Below are positions 18,615 through 29,697 of a stretch of DNA of 64,000 nt, piece by piece. Below the pieces are notes generated by a model. That model saw nothing but the letters and a program-made list of their open reading frames with translations. It was not told where the DNA came from and did no database searches. The first letter of the stretch is position 1, and every line of letters begins with the position of its first letter. The stretch is taken from contig JACQYW010000012.1 of assembly GCA_016208015.1 (NCBI GenBank), positions 1-64,000 on the forward strand, read 5' to 3'. The DNA comes from Nitrosomonadales bacterium. Lineage in GTDB: Bacteria > Pseudomonadota > Gammaproteobacteria > Burkholderiales > Gallionellaceae. The position numbers and the translations under genes were made by a program.

Positions 18615-19623
18615 CGCCACGCGCGAGCCCCTCAACCTGCTCTGGCTGCAGTCGGGCGGTTGCGGCGGCTGTACGCTGTCGCTGCTGAACGCGGATTGCC
18701 GCAACCTGTTCGATACGCTGAAGGGTCTCGGCCTCAACCTGTTGTGGCATCCGGCTTTGTCCGAGCAGACTGCGGACGAGGCGCGCCGCATCATCGACGA
18801 CTGCGCCAGCGGCGCGACCCGGCTGGACATCCTCTGTCTCGAGGGTGCGGTGCTGCGCGGTCCGTTCGGCAGCGGCGGTTTCCATCGCACCACCGGCGGG
18901 AATTCCATGAAGAGCATGCTTGAACGTCTGGCGCATGTGGCGCGCTACACCGTTGCAGTCGGCAGTTGCGCCGCGTTCGGCGGCGTGACCTCGGGCGGCA
19001 GCAACCCGACCGATGCCTGCGGCATGCAGTATGAGGGCGATGCGCAGGGCGGCCTGCTGGGCGAGGACTACCGCGCCACGGGCGGCCTGCCGGTGGTCAA
19101 CATCTCGGGCTGCCCGACGCACCCGAACTGGGTGGTGGAGACATTGGCATCGCTCGCTGCGGGGCAGATGGGCGAGGAGCAGCTGGATGTCTATCGCCGC
19201 CCGCGCCTGTATGCCGACCATCTGGTGCACCACGGTTGCACGCGCAACGAGTATTACGAATTCAAGGCCAGCGCGCACAAACCGTCCGACCTCGGCTGCC
19301 TGATGGAGAACCTCGGCTGCAAGGGCACACAGGTGCATGCCGATTGCAACATCCGGCTGTGGAACGGCGAGGGGTCGTGCGTGCGCGGCGGCTATGCCTG
19401 CATCGCCTGCACCGAGCCGGGTTTCGAGGAGCCGGGTCATCCCTTCGGTGTCACGCCCAAGGTGGCGGGCATCCCCATCGGCCTGCCGACCGACATGCCG
19501 AAAGCGTGGTTCGTCGCATTGGCTTCGTTGTCGAAATCGGCCACGCCGAAACGCGTGAGGGAGAACGCGGTATCCGACCATCAGGTGATCACGCCTGCCT
19601 CGAAAAGGACGCGCCTGAAATGA
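18607..19623 (+). CDS. hoxB: Regulatory (H2-sensing) hydrogenase small subunit
   Basis: 338 aa from a GTG start overlapping the hoxA end. It has no Tat signal and no C-terminal anchor, so it stays in the cytoplasm as in HoxB/HupU sensors. The proximal-cluster start is GGCGGC (C19, C22) with only the standard cysteines, unlike HupS. VGSCAAFGG and SGCPTHPNW follow. The later cysteines (HHGCTRNEYY, LGCLMENLGC, CIACTEPGF) serve the other clusters. With HoxC it binds H2 and signals to HoxJ. Confidence 0.95.
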
Positions 19624-21068
19624 GCCGCCGCATCGTCGGACCATTCAATCGTGTCGAGGGCGACCTCGAGGTCACGCTCGACATCGAGGGCGGCATCGTG
19701 CGCGCCGCCTATGTGAATTCGCCGATGTATCGCGGCTTCGAGCAGATTCTGCTGGGCAAGCATCCACAGGATGCGCTGGTGTATGTGCCGCGCATCTGCG
19801 GCATCTGTTCGGTGGCGCAGTCGGCGGCAGCGGCACAGGCGCTCGCGCAGGCGATGGGATTGCAGGCGCCCGAGAATGGCCGCCTCGCCGCCACACTGAC
19901 GTTGGCGGCGGAGAACCTGGCCGACCACCTTAGCCATTTCTACCTCTTTTTCATGCCGGATTTCGCGCGCGACGGTTATCGCGAGCATGCCTGGTTCGCC
20001 GATACGCAGGCACGATTCAAGGCAGTGACCGGATCGGCGGCGAACGATGTGCTGCCGGTGCGTGCCAAATTCATGAACATGATGGGTTACCTGGCAGGCC
20101 GTTGGCCGCATACGCTGTCGCTGCAACCCGGCGGCTCGTCGCGGGCGCTGGAGGATGCGGAGAAGTTGCGCCTGAAGATGTTGCTGGCGGAGTTCCGCGC
20201 CTTCCTCGAACGCACGCTGTTCGGCGATACGCTGGAAGCGGTGGCCGCGCTCGATTCGGAAGCTGCCTTGCATTCATGGATGCAGCCGCGCGCCCAGTCG
20301 GCCGATTTCCCGCGCTTCCTGCATATCGCGCGGGATCTTGGCTTGCAGCAGACGGGACGCGCCGCCGACCGCTTCATGAGTTACGGGGCTTACAGGGAGG
20401 GTGCGGGCGCATTGTTTCCCGCGGGTGTGTGGGCGGACGGCAAATTGCAGCCGCTGGATATAGCCGCGATCCGCGAGGATGTGACCAGCAGCTGGATGGC
20501 GGGCGATGCCCCGCTAGCACCGGAGGAAGGCCGCACCCTGCCGCAACCGGACAAGCCCGATGCGTATTCCTGGTGCAAGGCGCCGCGTCTGTCCGGCCAG
20601 GTGGTGGAGACCGGTGCGCTGGCGCGGCAAATGGTGGCGGGCCATCCGCTGGTGCGCGATATGGTCGGGCGACACGGTGCCAGTGTGACGGCGCGGGTCG
20701 TTGCACGTATGCTGGAATTCGCGCTGGTGATCCCCGCGATGGAGAACTGGTTGCAACAGATACGGCCGGGCGCACCTTTCTGCCTGCCCGCGCTGGAGCT
20801 GGACGAAGTGCGCGGCATCGGCCTGATCGAAGCGGCGCGCGGCAGTCTCGGCCACTGGATGGATGTGCGCAAAGGTAAACTGTACAACTACCAGATCATC
20901 GCGCCGACCACCTGGAACTTTTCGCCGCGCGATGCGGCCGGGGTGCCGGGTGCGCTGGAGCAGGCGCTGGTCGGACTGGTTGCGGAAGAGGGCGGCAACG
21001 CCGCGCCGCTGGCAGTGCAGCATGTGGTGCGCTCGTTCGATCCGTGCATGGTGTGCACGGTGCATTAA
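19620..21068 (+). CDS. hoxC: Regulatory (H2-sensing) hydrogenase large subunit
   Basis: 482 aa, coupled to hoxB by ATGA. It has both nickel motifs: RICGIC (C60, C63) and DPCMVC (C476, C479). The chain stops at H482, just where the maturation protease would cut, so no C-terminal processing is needed; this is diagnostic of H2 sensors. It should need the hyp set but not HupD. Followed after 9 nt by nikR. Confidence 0.96.
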   Translation: MSRRIVGPFNRVEGDLEVTLDIEGGIVRAAYVNSPMYRGFEQILLGKHPQDALVYVPRICGICSVAQSAAAAQALAQAMGLQAPENGRLAATLTLAAENLADHLSHFYLFFMPDFARDGYREHAWFADTQARFKAVTGSAANDVLPVRAKFMNMMGYLAGRWPHTLSLQPGGSSRALEDAEKLRLKMLLAEFRAFLERTLFGDTLEAVAALDSEAALHSWMQPRAQSADFPRFLHIARDLGLQQTGRAADRFMSYGAYREGAGALFPAGVWADGKLQPLDIAAIREDVTSSWMAGDAPLAPEEGRTLPQPDKPDAYSWCKAPRLSGQVVETGALARQMVAGHPLVRDMVGRHGASVTARVVARMLEFALVIPAMENWLQQIRPGAPFCLPALELDEVRGIGLIEAARGSLGHWMDVRKGKLYNYQIIAPTTWNFSPRDAAGVPGALEQALVGLVAEEGGNAAPLAVQHVVRSFDPCMVCTVH

Positions 21069-21077
21069 GGAGAAAAT

Positions 21078-21527
21078 ATGGAACGCTTCACCATCTCGCT
21101 CGACGAGAAACTCGCCAGCGAATTCGACCGGCTGATCCGCGAGCGCGGCTACCTGAACCGCTCCGAGGCGGTGCGCGACATGTTGCGCGGCAAGCTGGAG
21201 ACGCTGCGCGTGCAGGAGAAGCAGGCGCTGTACTGCGTGGCGAGCCTGTCCTATGTCTACAACCACCACGAGCGCGATCTGGCCGAGCGGCTCACCGGTT
21301 TGCAGCATGACCATCACGATCTGGTGGTGGCGACTACACATGTGCATCTCGATCACGAGAACTGTCTGGAGACGGTGATGTTGCGCGGCAAGACCGAGGT
21401 GGTGCGCCGCTTCGCCGATGCGCTGATCGCCGAGCGCGGCGTGCGCCACGGCCAGGTCAACCTCGTGCCGGTGGATGCCGAGGCCGGGCATGGCCACGGT
21501 CATGTGCACAGCCATCCGACGACGTGA
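21078..21527 (+). CDS. nikR: Nickel-responsive regulator NikR with His-rich tail
   Basis: 149 aa. The ribbon-helix-helix DNA-binding domain (1-45, MERFTISLDEKLASEFDRLI) is followed by an ACT-like nickel domain with the classical ligands H88, H90 and C96 (HVHLDHENC) and an upstream H77/H79. A tail with five spaced histidines (138-146, GHGHGHVHSH) is an addition to the usual fold. NikR represses nickel uptake when nickel is plentiful; the NiCoT permease 1.6 kb downstream is the obvious candidate target. It is placed between hoxC and hoxJ in the same operon. Confidence 0.94.
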   Translation: MERFTISLDEKLASEFDRLIRERGYLNRSEAVRDMLRGKLETLRVQEKQALYCVASLSYVYNHHERDLAERLTGLQHDHHDLVVATTHVHLDHENCLETVMLRGKTEVVRRFADALIAERGVRHGQVNLVPVDAEAGHGHGHVHSHPTT

Positions 21528-21552
21528 ACGCAACCACAGGAACGCATAGGAC

Positions 21553-22902
21553 ATGAGTACGCGCACCCAACCCTCCCCATCCAGACTGCCGTTGCCGACC
21601 GAGATCGAGTCGTTCTCGGAATCGGCCTGGATCGATGTCGTGCGCTCGATGGACGAGGTTTACAACGAGTTGCTGCAGTATGAAGTGGTGCTGGAGCAGA
21701 AGAACGCCGAACTGGAAGAGTCGCAGCAGTTCATCTTCAGCATCCTGACGTCGATGTCCGACCTGCTGGTGGTGTGCGACCGCAATGCGGTGATCGAGGA
21801 AGTGAACCATTCGCTGATCGCCTTCGCCGGGCGCACCGAGAAAGATCTCAAGGGCGCCAAACTGGGCTCGCTGTTTTCCGACGAGAGCGCATGCACGACC
21901 GCGAAACGGGTGATCTCCGGCCTTTCAAGCGAGCCGGCCAACGATATCGAATTGCAGTTCAAGACGCGCGATGGCGGGAGTACGCCGGTTGCGCTCAATT
22001 TCACGCCGCGCCTGTCCGGCTCGGGCAAGTTGCTGGGTGTGGTGATCACCGGGCGGCCGGTGGGCGAATTGCGCCGTGCCTACCACAAGCTGCGCGAGGC
22101 GCACGAGGAACTCAAGCGCACGCAGCAGCAGTTGCTGCAATCGGAGAAGATGGCCTCGCTCGGCAAATTGGTCGCCGGGGTGGCGCACGAGCTGAACAAT
22201 CCGATCAGTTTCGTGCTCGGTAACGTGCATGCCATGCAGAAATACACGCCGCGTCTGAAGCGCTATCTGGATGCGGTTCACGGCGGCATGGCGGGCGCCG
22301 AGTTGCGTGCGTTGCGCGGGGAGCTGCGCATCGACCGCATCCTGGACGACCTGGCGCCGCTGTTGGCGGGTGCGGTGGAGGGCGCCGAGCGCACGCGCGA
22401 TATCGTGGACGGACTCAAGCGCTTCTCCGCCTCCGATCGCAACGAGAACGTCGAATTCAATCTGGCCGAGACCATCGAGCGCTCGGTGCACTGGGTGACA
22501 CGGGCCGCGCCGGCAAACTTCCGCGTGGTGTCGGATGTCCCCAAAGAGCTGCCGGTGTTCGGTTCTCCTGGACAGCTGCAACAGGTCATCATCAATCTGG
22601 TGCAGAACGCGTCCGATGCCACCGAGGGGCAGCCCGACCCCCTGCTCACCATCGGCTTCGAGCCCAACAACGAGCGCATCGTGATCCTGTTCCGCGATAA
22701 CGGGCAAGGAATAAGCGAACAGGCGCAGGGCAAGATATTCGACCCGTTCTACACCACCAAGCCGGTCGGCAAGGGCACCGGGTTGGGATTGTCGATCAGC
22801 TACGGTATCGTCGAACGGCATGGCGGCGAGTTGTCGGTGAGTAATGTGGCGGGCGGCGGTGCGCTGTTCAGGCTGTGCCTGCCGCGTACAAAGCGGAGTT
22901 GA
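21553..22902 (+). CDS. hoxJ: H2-signalling sensor histidine kinase HoxJ/HupT
   Basis: 449 aa, soluble. PAS domain about 55-170, HisKA domain with phospho-accepting H212 (LVAGVAHELNNP), and HATPase domain about 330-445 (IINLVQNASDA, RDNGQGI, GKGTGLGLSIS). HoxJ/HupT phosphorylates HoxA/HupR in the absence of H2 and is held off by HoxBC when H2 binds. Last gene of the long hupD-to-hoxJ series. The following 198 nt hold the permease promoter and, in one frame (about 22920-23057), a start-less open stretch that might be gene debris. Confidence 0.92.
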   Translation: MSTRTQPSPSRLPLPTEIESFSESAWIDVVRSMDEVYNELLQYEVVLEQKNAELEESQQFIFSILTSMSDLLVVCDRNAVIEEVNHSLIAFAGRTEKDLKGAKLGSLFSDESACTTAKRVISGLSSEPANDIELQFKTRDGGSTPVALNFTPRLSGSGKLLGVVITGRPVGELRRAYHKLREAHEELKRTQQQLLQSEKMASLGKLVAGVAHELNNPISFVLGNVHAMQKYTPRLKRYLDAVHGGMAGAELRALRGELRIDRILDDLAPLLAGAVEGAERTRDIVDGLKRFSASDRNENVEFNLAETIERSVHWVTRAAPANFRVVSDVPKELPVFGSPGQLQQVIINLVQNASDATEGQPDPLLTIGFEPNNERIVILFRDNGQGISEQAQGKIFDPFYTTKPVGKGTGLGLSISYGIVERHGGELSVSNVAGGGALFRLCLPRTKRS

Positions 22903-23049
22903 AGCGGTAAGCTGATTTCCAGCTTTCGCTTAACGGGCTGCTTGCCACGGTGCATGTGGCGGATTCGCCGGAGATAGATGCCATTTTTAATCAGTACCTT
23001 GCGACGATGGCTTCAGTGCGGTTTGGCAGGTTCCAACTTCTCCGGCCAG

Positions 23050-23065
23050 TGGCATAATTCTTGTT
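23050..23065 (+). promoter_or_regulatory. Sigma-54 (-24/-12) promoter of the nickel permease
   Basis: TGGCAT-N5-TTGTT has GG at 23051-23052 and GT at 23063-23064, ten bases apart. The layout is the same as the hupS element, including the unusual T after the -12 G. The predicted start near 23075 falls inside the palindrome at 23069-23087. This would put nickel import under HoxA together with the hydrogenase genes. Confidence 0.7.
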
Positions 23066-23068
23066 AAG

Positions 23069-23087
23069 AGAAGATGTGAAATCTTCT
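23069..23087. promoter_or_regulatory. Palindrome at predicted permease start site, candidate NikR operator
   Basis: AGAAGAT-GTGAA-ATCTTCT is a perfect 7-bp dyad ending 13 nt before the permease ATG and overlapping the predicted +1. A repressor bound here would block transcription from the sigma-54 promoter; NikR, encoded in the same locus, is the natural candidate. It does not match the enterobacterial NikR box, so the assignment is a guess. An mRNA hairpin beside the ribosome site is the alternative. Confidence 0.35.
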
Positions 23088-23100
23088 TACAGGGGGCGTT

Positions 23101-23916
23101 ATGGAAAGGGTTGCTGGCAGTATCTATCCCTTGGTCGCGCTGGCGGTCGTGCTCGGCATGAAGCACGGCATGGATGCCGACCATCTCGCCACCATCGACG
23201 GTCTCACCCGTTTCAACGCCGCCGCCGGACGAAGCAAGCTGGCGCGCGTCTGCGGTCTGCTGTTCTCGCTCGGGCACGGCGTCGTGGTGTGCATCGTGGC
23301 GGTGGCTACCGGTCTGTTGTTCCAGCAGGGCACAGTGCCTGCCTGGATGGACGATGTGGGAGTGTGGGTGTCGGCGTTCTTCCTGATCCTGCTGGGTACG
23401 CTCAATCTGTATGCGGTGTTTACGACTCCCGCGCATGAGATGGTGCAGATGGTCGGACTCAAGGGCCGCTGGCTGGGCAGGCTCAAACATGCGGGGCATC
23501 CTTTCCTGATCGCGCTGGTGGGCGCGCTGTTCGCTTTCTCTTTCGATACGCTTTCACAAGCCGCGCTGTTCTCCGCCACCGCCACGCAGTACGGCGGTGT
23601 CGGCCCTGCCTTGCTGCTGGCGCTCTGTTTCATGGCCGGCATGATGGTGACCGATGCCGCCAACGGCTTGTGGATATCGCACCTGCTGCGCCGTGCCGAT
23701 GCCACGGCACGCGCCGCTTCGCGCGTCATGGGCGTCACCGTGGCGTTGCTCAGCCTGTTCGTGGCGGCGCTTGGGCTGTCGCGCCGCTTTTTCCCCGAGG
23801 CCTCCGGCTGGCAGGAAGGGCGCGAGCTGTTCATCGGCATGTCCATCATCGCGGTGATCGCTGTCAGTTTCATGTTCGCACGCTATACCCGGCAACGCGT
23901 GTCTGCGCCAGCCTGA
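23101..23916 (+). CDS. hoxN: High-affinity nickel permease, NiCoT family
   Basis: 271 aa integral membrane protein. The signature HX4DH motif of nickel/cobalt transporters is present in the first helix (H22, D27, H28 in KHGMDADH), followed by LFSLGHGVVV and FDTLSQAALFS, both NiCoT family blocks. About seven hydrophobic segments. It would supply Ni2+ for both hydrogenases. Nickel rather than cobalt is inferred from the context. Name by analogy with HoxN. Confidence 0.9.
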   Translation: MERVAGSIYPLVALAVVLGMKHGMDADHLATIDGLTRFNAAAGRSKLARVCGLLFSLGHGVVVCIVAVATGLLFQQGTVPAWMDDVGVWVSAFFLILLGTLNLYAVFTTPAHEMVQMVGLKGRWLGRLKHAGHPFLIALVGALFAFSFDTLSQAALFSATATQYGGVGPALLLALCFMAGMMVTDAANGLWISHLLRRADATARAASRVMGVTVALLSLFVAALGLSRRFFPEASGWQEGRELFIGMSIIAVIAVSFMFARYTRQRVSAPA

Positions 23917-24032
23917 TTTCTCCTGTATCCGTTGGTAACCAACATAGTTGTTATTTTTCCAAACGTTTTGGGAAAACGAATGGATCAAGTTCGGCAAGGC
24001 TTGAGGGTAAAGCCCTCTGTTATCATTGCGCC

Positions 24033-25877
<1,845 letters not shown>

Positions 25878-25922
25878 GGACCCGCGCGGGGAAACGCGGA
25901 TCTGGGTTTCGTGGCGCGGTGT

Positions 25923-27344
25923 TTATTTCTTCTTGCTGTAGGCGGCGGCGATCTCGCGGAACTGTCTGAGCTCGCTCTCGATGGTGGAGAGCTGGTAGTA
26001 GTCGTTGCCGGCCCGCTTGGCCAGTTCCAGCTGTTCGATCGCGCCGCGCAAGTCGCCGTGCAGGATGTAGTTGTAGGCCAGCACGTGGTGCGCTTCCTGG
26101 TTCCTGTCGAGTGCCGTGTAGGCGCGCGCCTGCAGCGTGTAGAGTTTTGCATCGTTGCCGTTGATGGCGACCTGTTCGTCGAGCAGCTTGAGCGCCTCGG
26201 TGTAACGATGGTCTTCCAGCAGCACTTCGGCATAGTCGTAGATCAGCGCGTGGTGCTGCGGGAATGTCTTCAGTGCGCTGCGGTAGAACGCGGCGACATC
26301 CTTGTTCTGCTTGTCCAGACGTCTTACCTGCCCGGCCAGCGTTTCTATGGTGGCGTTGAGCGGGGCCTGCTTGTGCAGGGTGGCGAATTCCTGCGCGGCG
26401 CGCTGCGGCTGGTTGCCGCGCATCAGCGACAGCACCAGGCCGTAGCGCTGGGCGACCGGATTGCCGAATCTCTTTTCACCCAGCGCACCCTCGAAGAATG
26501 CGACGGCATCCAGCGGCGATCTCTGATGGGCGATCAGCCGCGCGCGGATCAGCTGGAAATCCAGACTGTCCGGCACGAGGTGGAACGGGATCTGCTGCAC
26601 GCGGTCGTCGACATCGGCGATGCGCTCGGTGGTCAGCGGGTGGGTGCGCAGGTAGGACGGCGTGCTGCCTTCCACGAGCTGGGTGGCTTTTTGCAGGCGC
26701 TCGAAGAAGGACGGCATGGCGCGGGTGTCGAGCCCGGACTTTTCGAGGATGGCGAGGCCGATGCGGTCGGCTTCCTTCTCGTGTTCGCGCGTGAAGTTGA
26801 GCTGGCGCTGCACCGTTCCGGCCTGTGCGCCGACGACGGCGGTGGTCGCGGCTTCCGGGTTGTTGCGCGCGGCGAGGATGGCGACGGCGACCGTGGCCAG
26901 CGCGGCGAGCGAATCGTAGCGCTGGCCGGAGATCATGCGCGCGTAATGGTGCTGGGTGACATGCGAAATCTCGTGGCTCAGAACCGAGGCGAGTTCGGAT
27001 TCGTTCTGCGCCAGCTGGATCAGCCCGGTATTCACTCCGACAAAACCGCCGGGGATGGCGAAGGCGTTGATGGAACTGTCGTTGATGGCGAAGAATTCGA
27101 ACGGTTGTCCCGGTTCGCTGCTGTAGGCGACCAGTCGTCCGCCGAGGCGGTTGAGATAGTCGTAGACCTCGGGGTCGTCCAGATAGTTCTTGTCGGCGCG
27201 GATCTGGAACATGCTCTGTTCGCCGATCTGCCGTTCCATCTGCGGCGAGACCACCTCCTGCGAGATGTCCCCCAGATCGGGCAGGCCGTCGGCAAAGGCG
27301 AGGAATGGCAGGGAGAACAGCGCGGAAAGAATGAGTTTTTGCAT
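25923..27344 (-). CDS. bepA: BepA-like periplasmic M48 metalloprotease with TPRs
   Basis: 473 aa with a signal peptide (residues 1 to about 18, cut after AFA). The zinc motif HEISH is at 124-128, with the third ligand Glu in REHEKEADRIG. The C-terminal half (about 300-465) is made of TPR-like helices. BepA family proteins survey the LPS-transport protein LptD and the outer-membrane BAM complex. Encoded alone, convergent with the ABC-F gene and divergent from the kinase gene. Confidence 0.9.
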   Translation of the reverse strand: MQKLILSALFSLPFLAFADGLPDLGDISQEVVSPQMERQIGEQSMFQIRADKNYLDDPEVYDYLNRLGGRLVAYSSEPGQPFEFFAINDSSINAFAIPGGFVGVNTGLIQLAQNESELASVLSHEISHVTQHHYARMISGQRYDSLAALATVAVAILAARNNPEAATTAVVGAQAGTVQRQLNFTREHEKEADRIGLAILEKSGLDTRAMPSFFERLQKATQLVEGSTPSYLRTHPLTTERIADVDDRVQQIPFHLVPDSLDFQLIRARLIAHQRSPLDAVAFFEGALGEKRFGNPVAQRYGLVLSLMRGNQPQRAAQEFATLHKQAPLNATIETLAGQVRRLDKQNKDVAAFYRSALKTFPQHHALIYDYAEVLLEDHRYTEALKLLDEQVAINGNDAKLYTLQARAYTALDRNQEAHHVLAYNYILHGDLRGAIEQLELAKRAGNDYYQLSTIESELRQFREIAAAYSKKK

Positions 27345-27466
27345 GGGCGGTATGATAGCACCGCCCCCTGCAAGTTCCCCTGCGTGCAGTAATACCTTGC
27401 AAGGACCGGGATGCTGGACAGTCAGGCGTGCAGCCCTCAGAATGCTCGGCCCTGAGGGAAGTTTGC

Positions 27467-28759
27467 ATGGAAAAATTCGCCAAATACGAGATCGTCAAGG
27501 AATTGGGCCACGGTGCGACCAGCACGGTGTACCACGCCATCGATCCGTTCGACCAGAAGCATGTCGCGCTCAAGGTGTTCAATCTGGACGTCCTGCACGA
27601 CCCCTCGCGCGCCAAGGCCTATCGCAAGCTGCTGCTCACCGAGGCATCGCTCGCCGGCAAGCTGTCACACCCGCATATCGTGAAGATATTCGACGCGGTG
27701 ATGGACGGCGACGTGAACTACATGGTGATGGAGTACGTCGAGGGTGAGACGCTGGAGCGGTATGCCGAGGTCGATCACCTGATGCCCCTGGGGCATATCG
27801 CCGAGATCGTCTACAAATGCTGCAAGGCGCTGGAATATGCGCAGTCGCAGGGCGTGACCCACCGCGACATCAAACCCGCCAACATCCTCATCAGCGGAGA
27901 CAGCGACATCAAGATCTCCGACTTCGGTTCGGCGGTCATCGACAGCCAGCAGACCACGCAGGTGACCGGCGTGGGTTCTCCGGCCTATATGTCGCCGGAA
28001 CAGATCAAGGAGCAGCCGCTCACGCACCAGACCGACATCTACTCGCTGGGTGTCACCATGTATCGCCTGCTGACCGGCAAACTGCCGTTCGACGCCGCCA
28101 ACAGTTACAGCATGATCTACCAGATCATGAACATCGATCCGCAGCCGCCCAGCACTTTCCGCCCCGAGATACCGCCCGAACTGGATGCCATCGTGCTGCG
28201 TGCCATGTGCAAGGATACGGAACATCGTTACCAGACCTGGGACGAGTTCGCGCGCGACCTGTTGTCGTTCATCAGCTATAAAGTGCCGCAGCACGAGGAG
28301 ATATTCGATACCGAGAAGTTCGGCGCCTTGCGTTCACTGGCCTTCTTCAAGAATTTCAGCGATGTCGAGCTGTGGGAGGTGCTGCGCATCAGCGAGTGGC
28401 GCAAGTTGCCCAAGGACGAGACGATCCTGCGCGAAAGCGAGGAAGGGCACAATTTCTACATCATCGCCAGCGGTTCGGTGCGCGTGATCAAGCAGGGGAG
28501 GTTGCTCAGTCTGCTGCACCAGGGGGATTGCTTCGGCGAGATGGCGCATCTTGCCGGCACGGATGCGCGCCGCTCGACCGACGTGATCTCCAAGACCGAG
28601 GTGACGCTGATCGAGATCGAGCCGCAGGTGCTGGCGCGCGCCACGCCCAATTGCCGCTACCAGTTCAGCGAGGCCTTCCTGGTGATATTGGTGAAGCGGC
28701 TGTCGATGGCGAATACGCGCATCTCGCGCCTGTTGACCGATCACGGCGACGAGCAGTAG
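27467..28759 (+). CDS. Ser/Thr protein kinase fused to cyclic-nucleotide-binding domain
   Basis: 430 aa. An eukaryote-like kinase domain covers 7 to about 270, with ATP loop GHGATSTVY, lysine K36, HRDIKPAN (132-139), DFG (152-154) and SPAYMSPEQ in the activation segment. Residues about 290-415 form a CRP/PKA-R type cNMP-binding fold (ILRESEEGHNFYIIASGSVRVI, GDCFGEMAHLAG). No membrane helix. The start is the ATG at 27467. The sensor domain sits C-terminal to the kinase, reminiscent of PKG with the order reversed. Substrate unknown. It is followed by rhodanese and TusA-like genes on the same strand. Confidence 0.92.
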   Translation: MEKFAKYEIVKELGHGATSTVYHAIDPFDQKHVALKVFNLDVLHDPSRAKAYRKLLLTEASLAGKLSHPHIVKIFDAVMDGDVNYMVMEYVEGETLERYAEVDHLMPLGHIAEIVYKCCKALEYAQSQGVTHRDIKPANILISGDSDIKISDFGSAVIDSQQTTQVTGVGSPAYMSPEQIKEQPLTHQTDIYSLGVTMYRLLTGKLPFDAANSYSMIYQIMNIDPQPPSTFRPEIPPELDAIVLRAMCKDTEHRYQTWDEFARDLLSFISYKVPQHEEIFDTEKFGALRSLAFFKNFSDVELWEVLRISEWRKLPKDETILRESEEGHNFYIIASGSVRVIKQGRLLSLLHQGDCFGEMAHLAGTDARRSTDVISKTEVTLIEIEPQVLARATPNCRYQFSEAFLVILVKRLSMANTRISRLLTDHGDEQ

Positions 28760-28777
28760 TTTTTATTGGAGCAAGAA

Positions 28778-29095
28778 GTGGCAGACTTTGTGAACATCAG
28801 CGTGACCGAACTACCCGAACTGATCGCCAGCGGAAAAGCGCAACTGGTGGATGTGCGCACCGATGCCGAGATCGCGCGCGGCCGCATCAAGGGGGCGATC
28901 AGCCTGCCTTTGCATCTGTTGCCGATTCGCCTGCAGGAGCTGAATAACGGCAAGACCACCGTGTTCTACTGCCAGGTGGGCGGACGTTCCGCGCAGGCAG
29001 CGGCGTTCGCGGCGGCTCAGGGCTTGCAGGGTGCCGCCAACCTGCAAGGCGGTATTTTTGCCTGGGCGCAGTCCGGTGGCGAGATCGTCGCGTGA
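28778..29095 (+). CDS. Rhodanese-domain protein
   Basis: 105 aa from a GTG start with GGAG 6 nt upstream. A single rhodanese domain with active-site cysteine C65 in the loop CQVGGRS, preceded by VDVRTDAEIARGRIKGAISLP. It probably acts as a sulfurtransferase donating persulfide sulfur; the adjacent TusA-like gene, overlapping by 4 nt, is a likely acceptor. Confidence 0.9.
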   Translation: MADFVNISVTELPELIASGKAQLVDVRTDAEIARGRIKGAISLPLHLLPIRLQELNNGKTTVFYCQVGGRSAQAAAFAAAQGLQGAANLQGGIFAWAQSGGEIVA

Positions 29096-29328
29096 GCGGC
29101 AGCGCATTCGATGTGGAACTGGATGTGCGGCTGCTGGCCTGCCCGCTGCCCATCTTGCGCGCCAAGAAATCGCTGTCGGCGATGAGCGAGGGGCAGGTAT
29201 TGAAGATTGTGGCGACCGACAAAGGATCGCCTAGGGATTTTGTGGATTTTTGCAGCAAGACCGGCAACGAGCTGTTGTCTTCCACGGAGCAGGACGGCGA
29301 ATTCGTGTTTTTGATCCGCCGCCGTTGA
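29092..29328 (+). CDS. TusA-like sulfur carrier protein
   Basis: 78 aa from a GTG start overlapping the rhodanese stop. The CPxP signature (C17-P-L-P) in LLACPLPILRAKKSL is the sulfur-carrying site, and the rest (VLKIVATDKGSPRDF) fits the SirA/TusA fold. With the rhodanese it forms a two-gene sulfur-relay pair. It may serve tRNA thiolation or sulfur-compound metabolism; the context does not decide. Confidence 0.9.
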   Translation: MSGSAFDVELDVRLLACPLPILRAKKSLSAMSEGQVLKIVATDKGSPRDFVDFCSKTGNELLSSTEQDGEFVFLIRRR

Positions 29329-29337
29329 GCAGCCGCA

Positions 29338-29685
29338 TCACTCGGCCGCTTTTTTCTCTATCTCCTGCGCCAGGAAATAAGCCATCACGGTACGGATCAC
29401 GACGATGCCGCCCAGGATCATCAGGGTGTCCTTGCTCGGCACCACGATGGTGCCGATGATGTCGCCGGCCAGGAAGAAGTCCAGGCCAAGCGCCATCTTC
29501 TCGCCGATGGCGATGCGGATATCGCGCAAGGTTTCATCCATCGGCAGTTTCTGCGCATAACGCCAGCCGCGGCGGGCCAGCATGAACAGACCGTGCAGGC
29601 TGCCCCAGGTGACCACGGCCGCACCCAGCATTTCGGTGAGCGGCACGATGTATGCGATGACTTCTACCAGGAACTCATGCAGCAT
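29338..29685 (-). CDS. DUF1622 family membrane protein
   Basis: 115 aa with three likely hydrophobic helices (about 8-32, 60-85, 88-105). It matches the small DUF1622 family of unknown function, with ALGLDFFLAGDIIGT and IRTVMAYFLAQEIEK near the C-terminus. It lies 12 nt downstream of valS on the same strand, so it is probably cotranscribed. Confidence 0.75.
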   Translation of the reverse strand: MLHEFLVEVIAYIVPLTEMLGAAVVTWGSLHGLFMLARRGWRYAQKLPMDETLRDIRIAIGEKMALGLDFFLAGDIIGTIVVPSKDTLMILGGIVVIRTVMAYFLAQEIEKKAAE

Positions 29686-29697
29686 GCCGTTTCTCCT

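Noticed and set aside
19236..19619. Upstream extension of the hoxC frame into hoxB
   Set aside because: HoxC family similarity begins at the ATG at 19620, which overlaps the hoxB stop; the upstream part is only the shifted frame of hoxB.
23670..24032. Upstream extension of the ABC-F frame
   Set aside because: This part overlaps the permease gene and has no ABC-F similarity; the ATG at 24033 gives the normal N-terminus.
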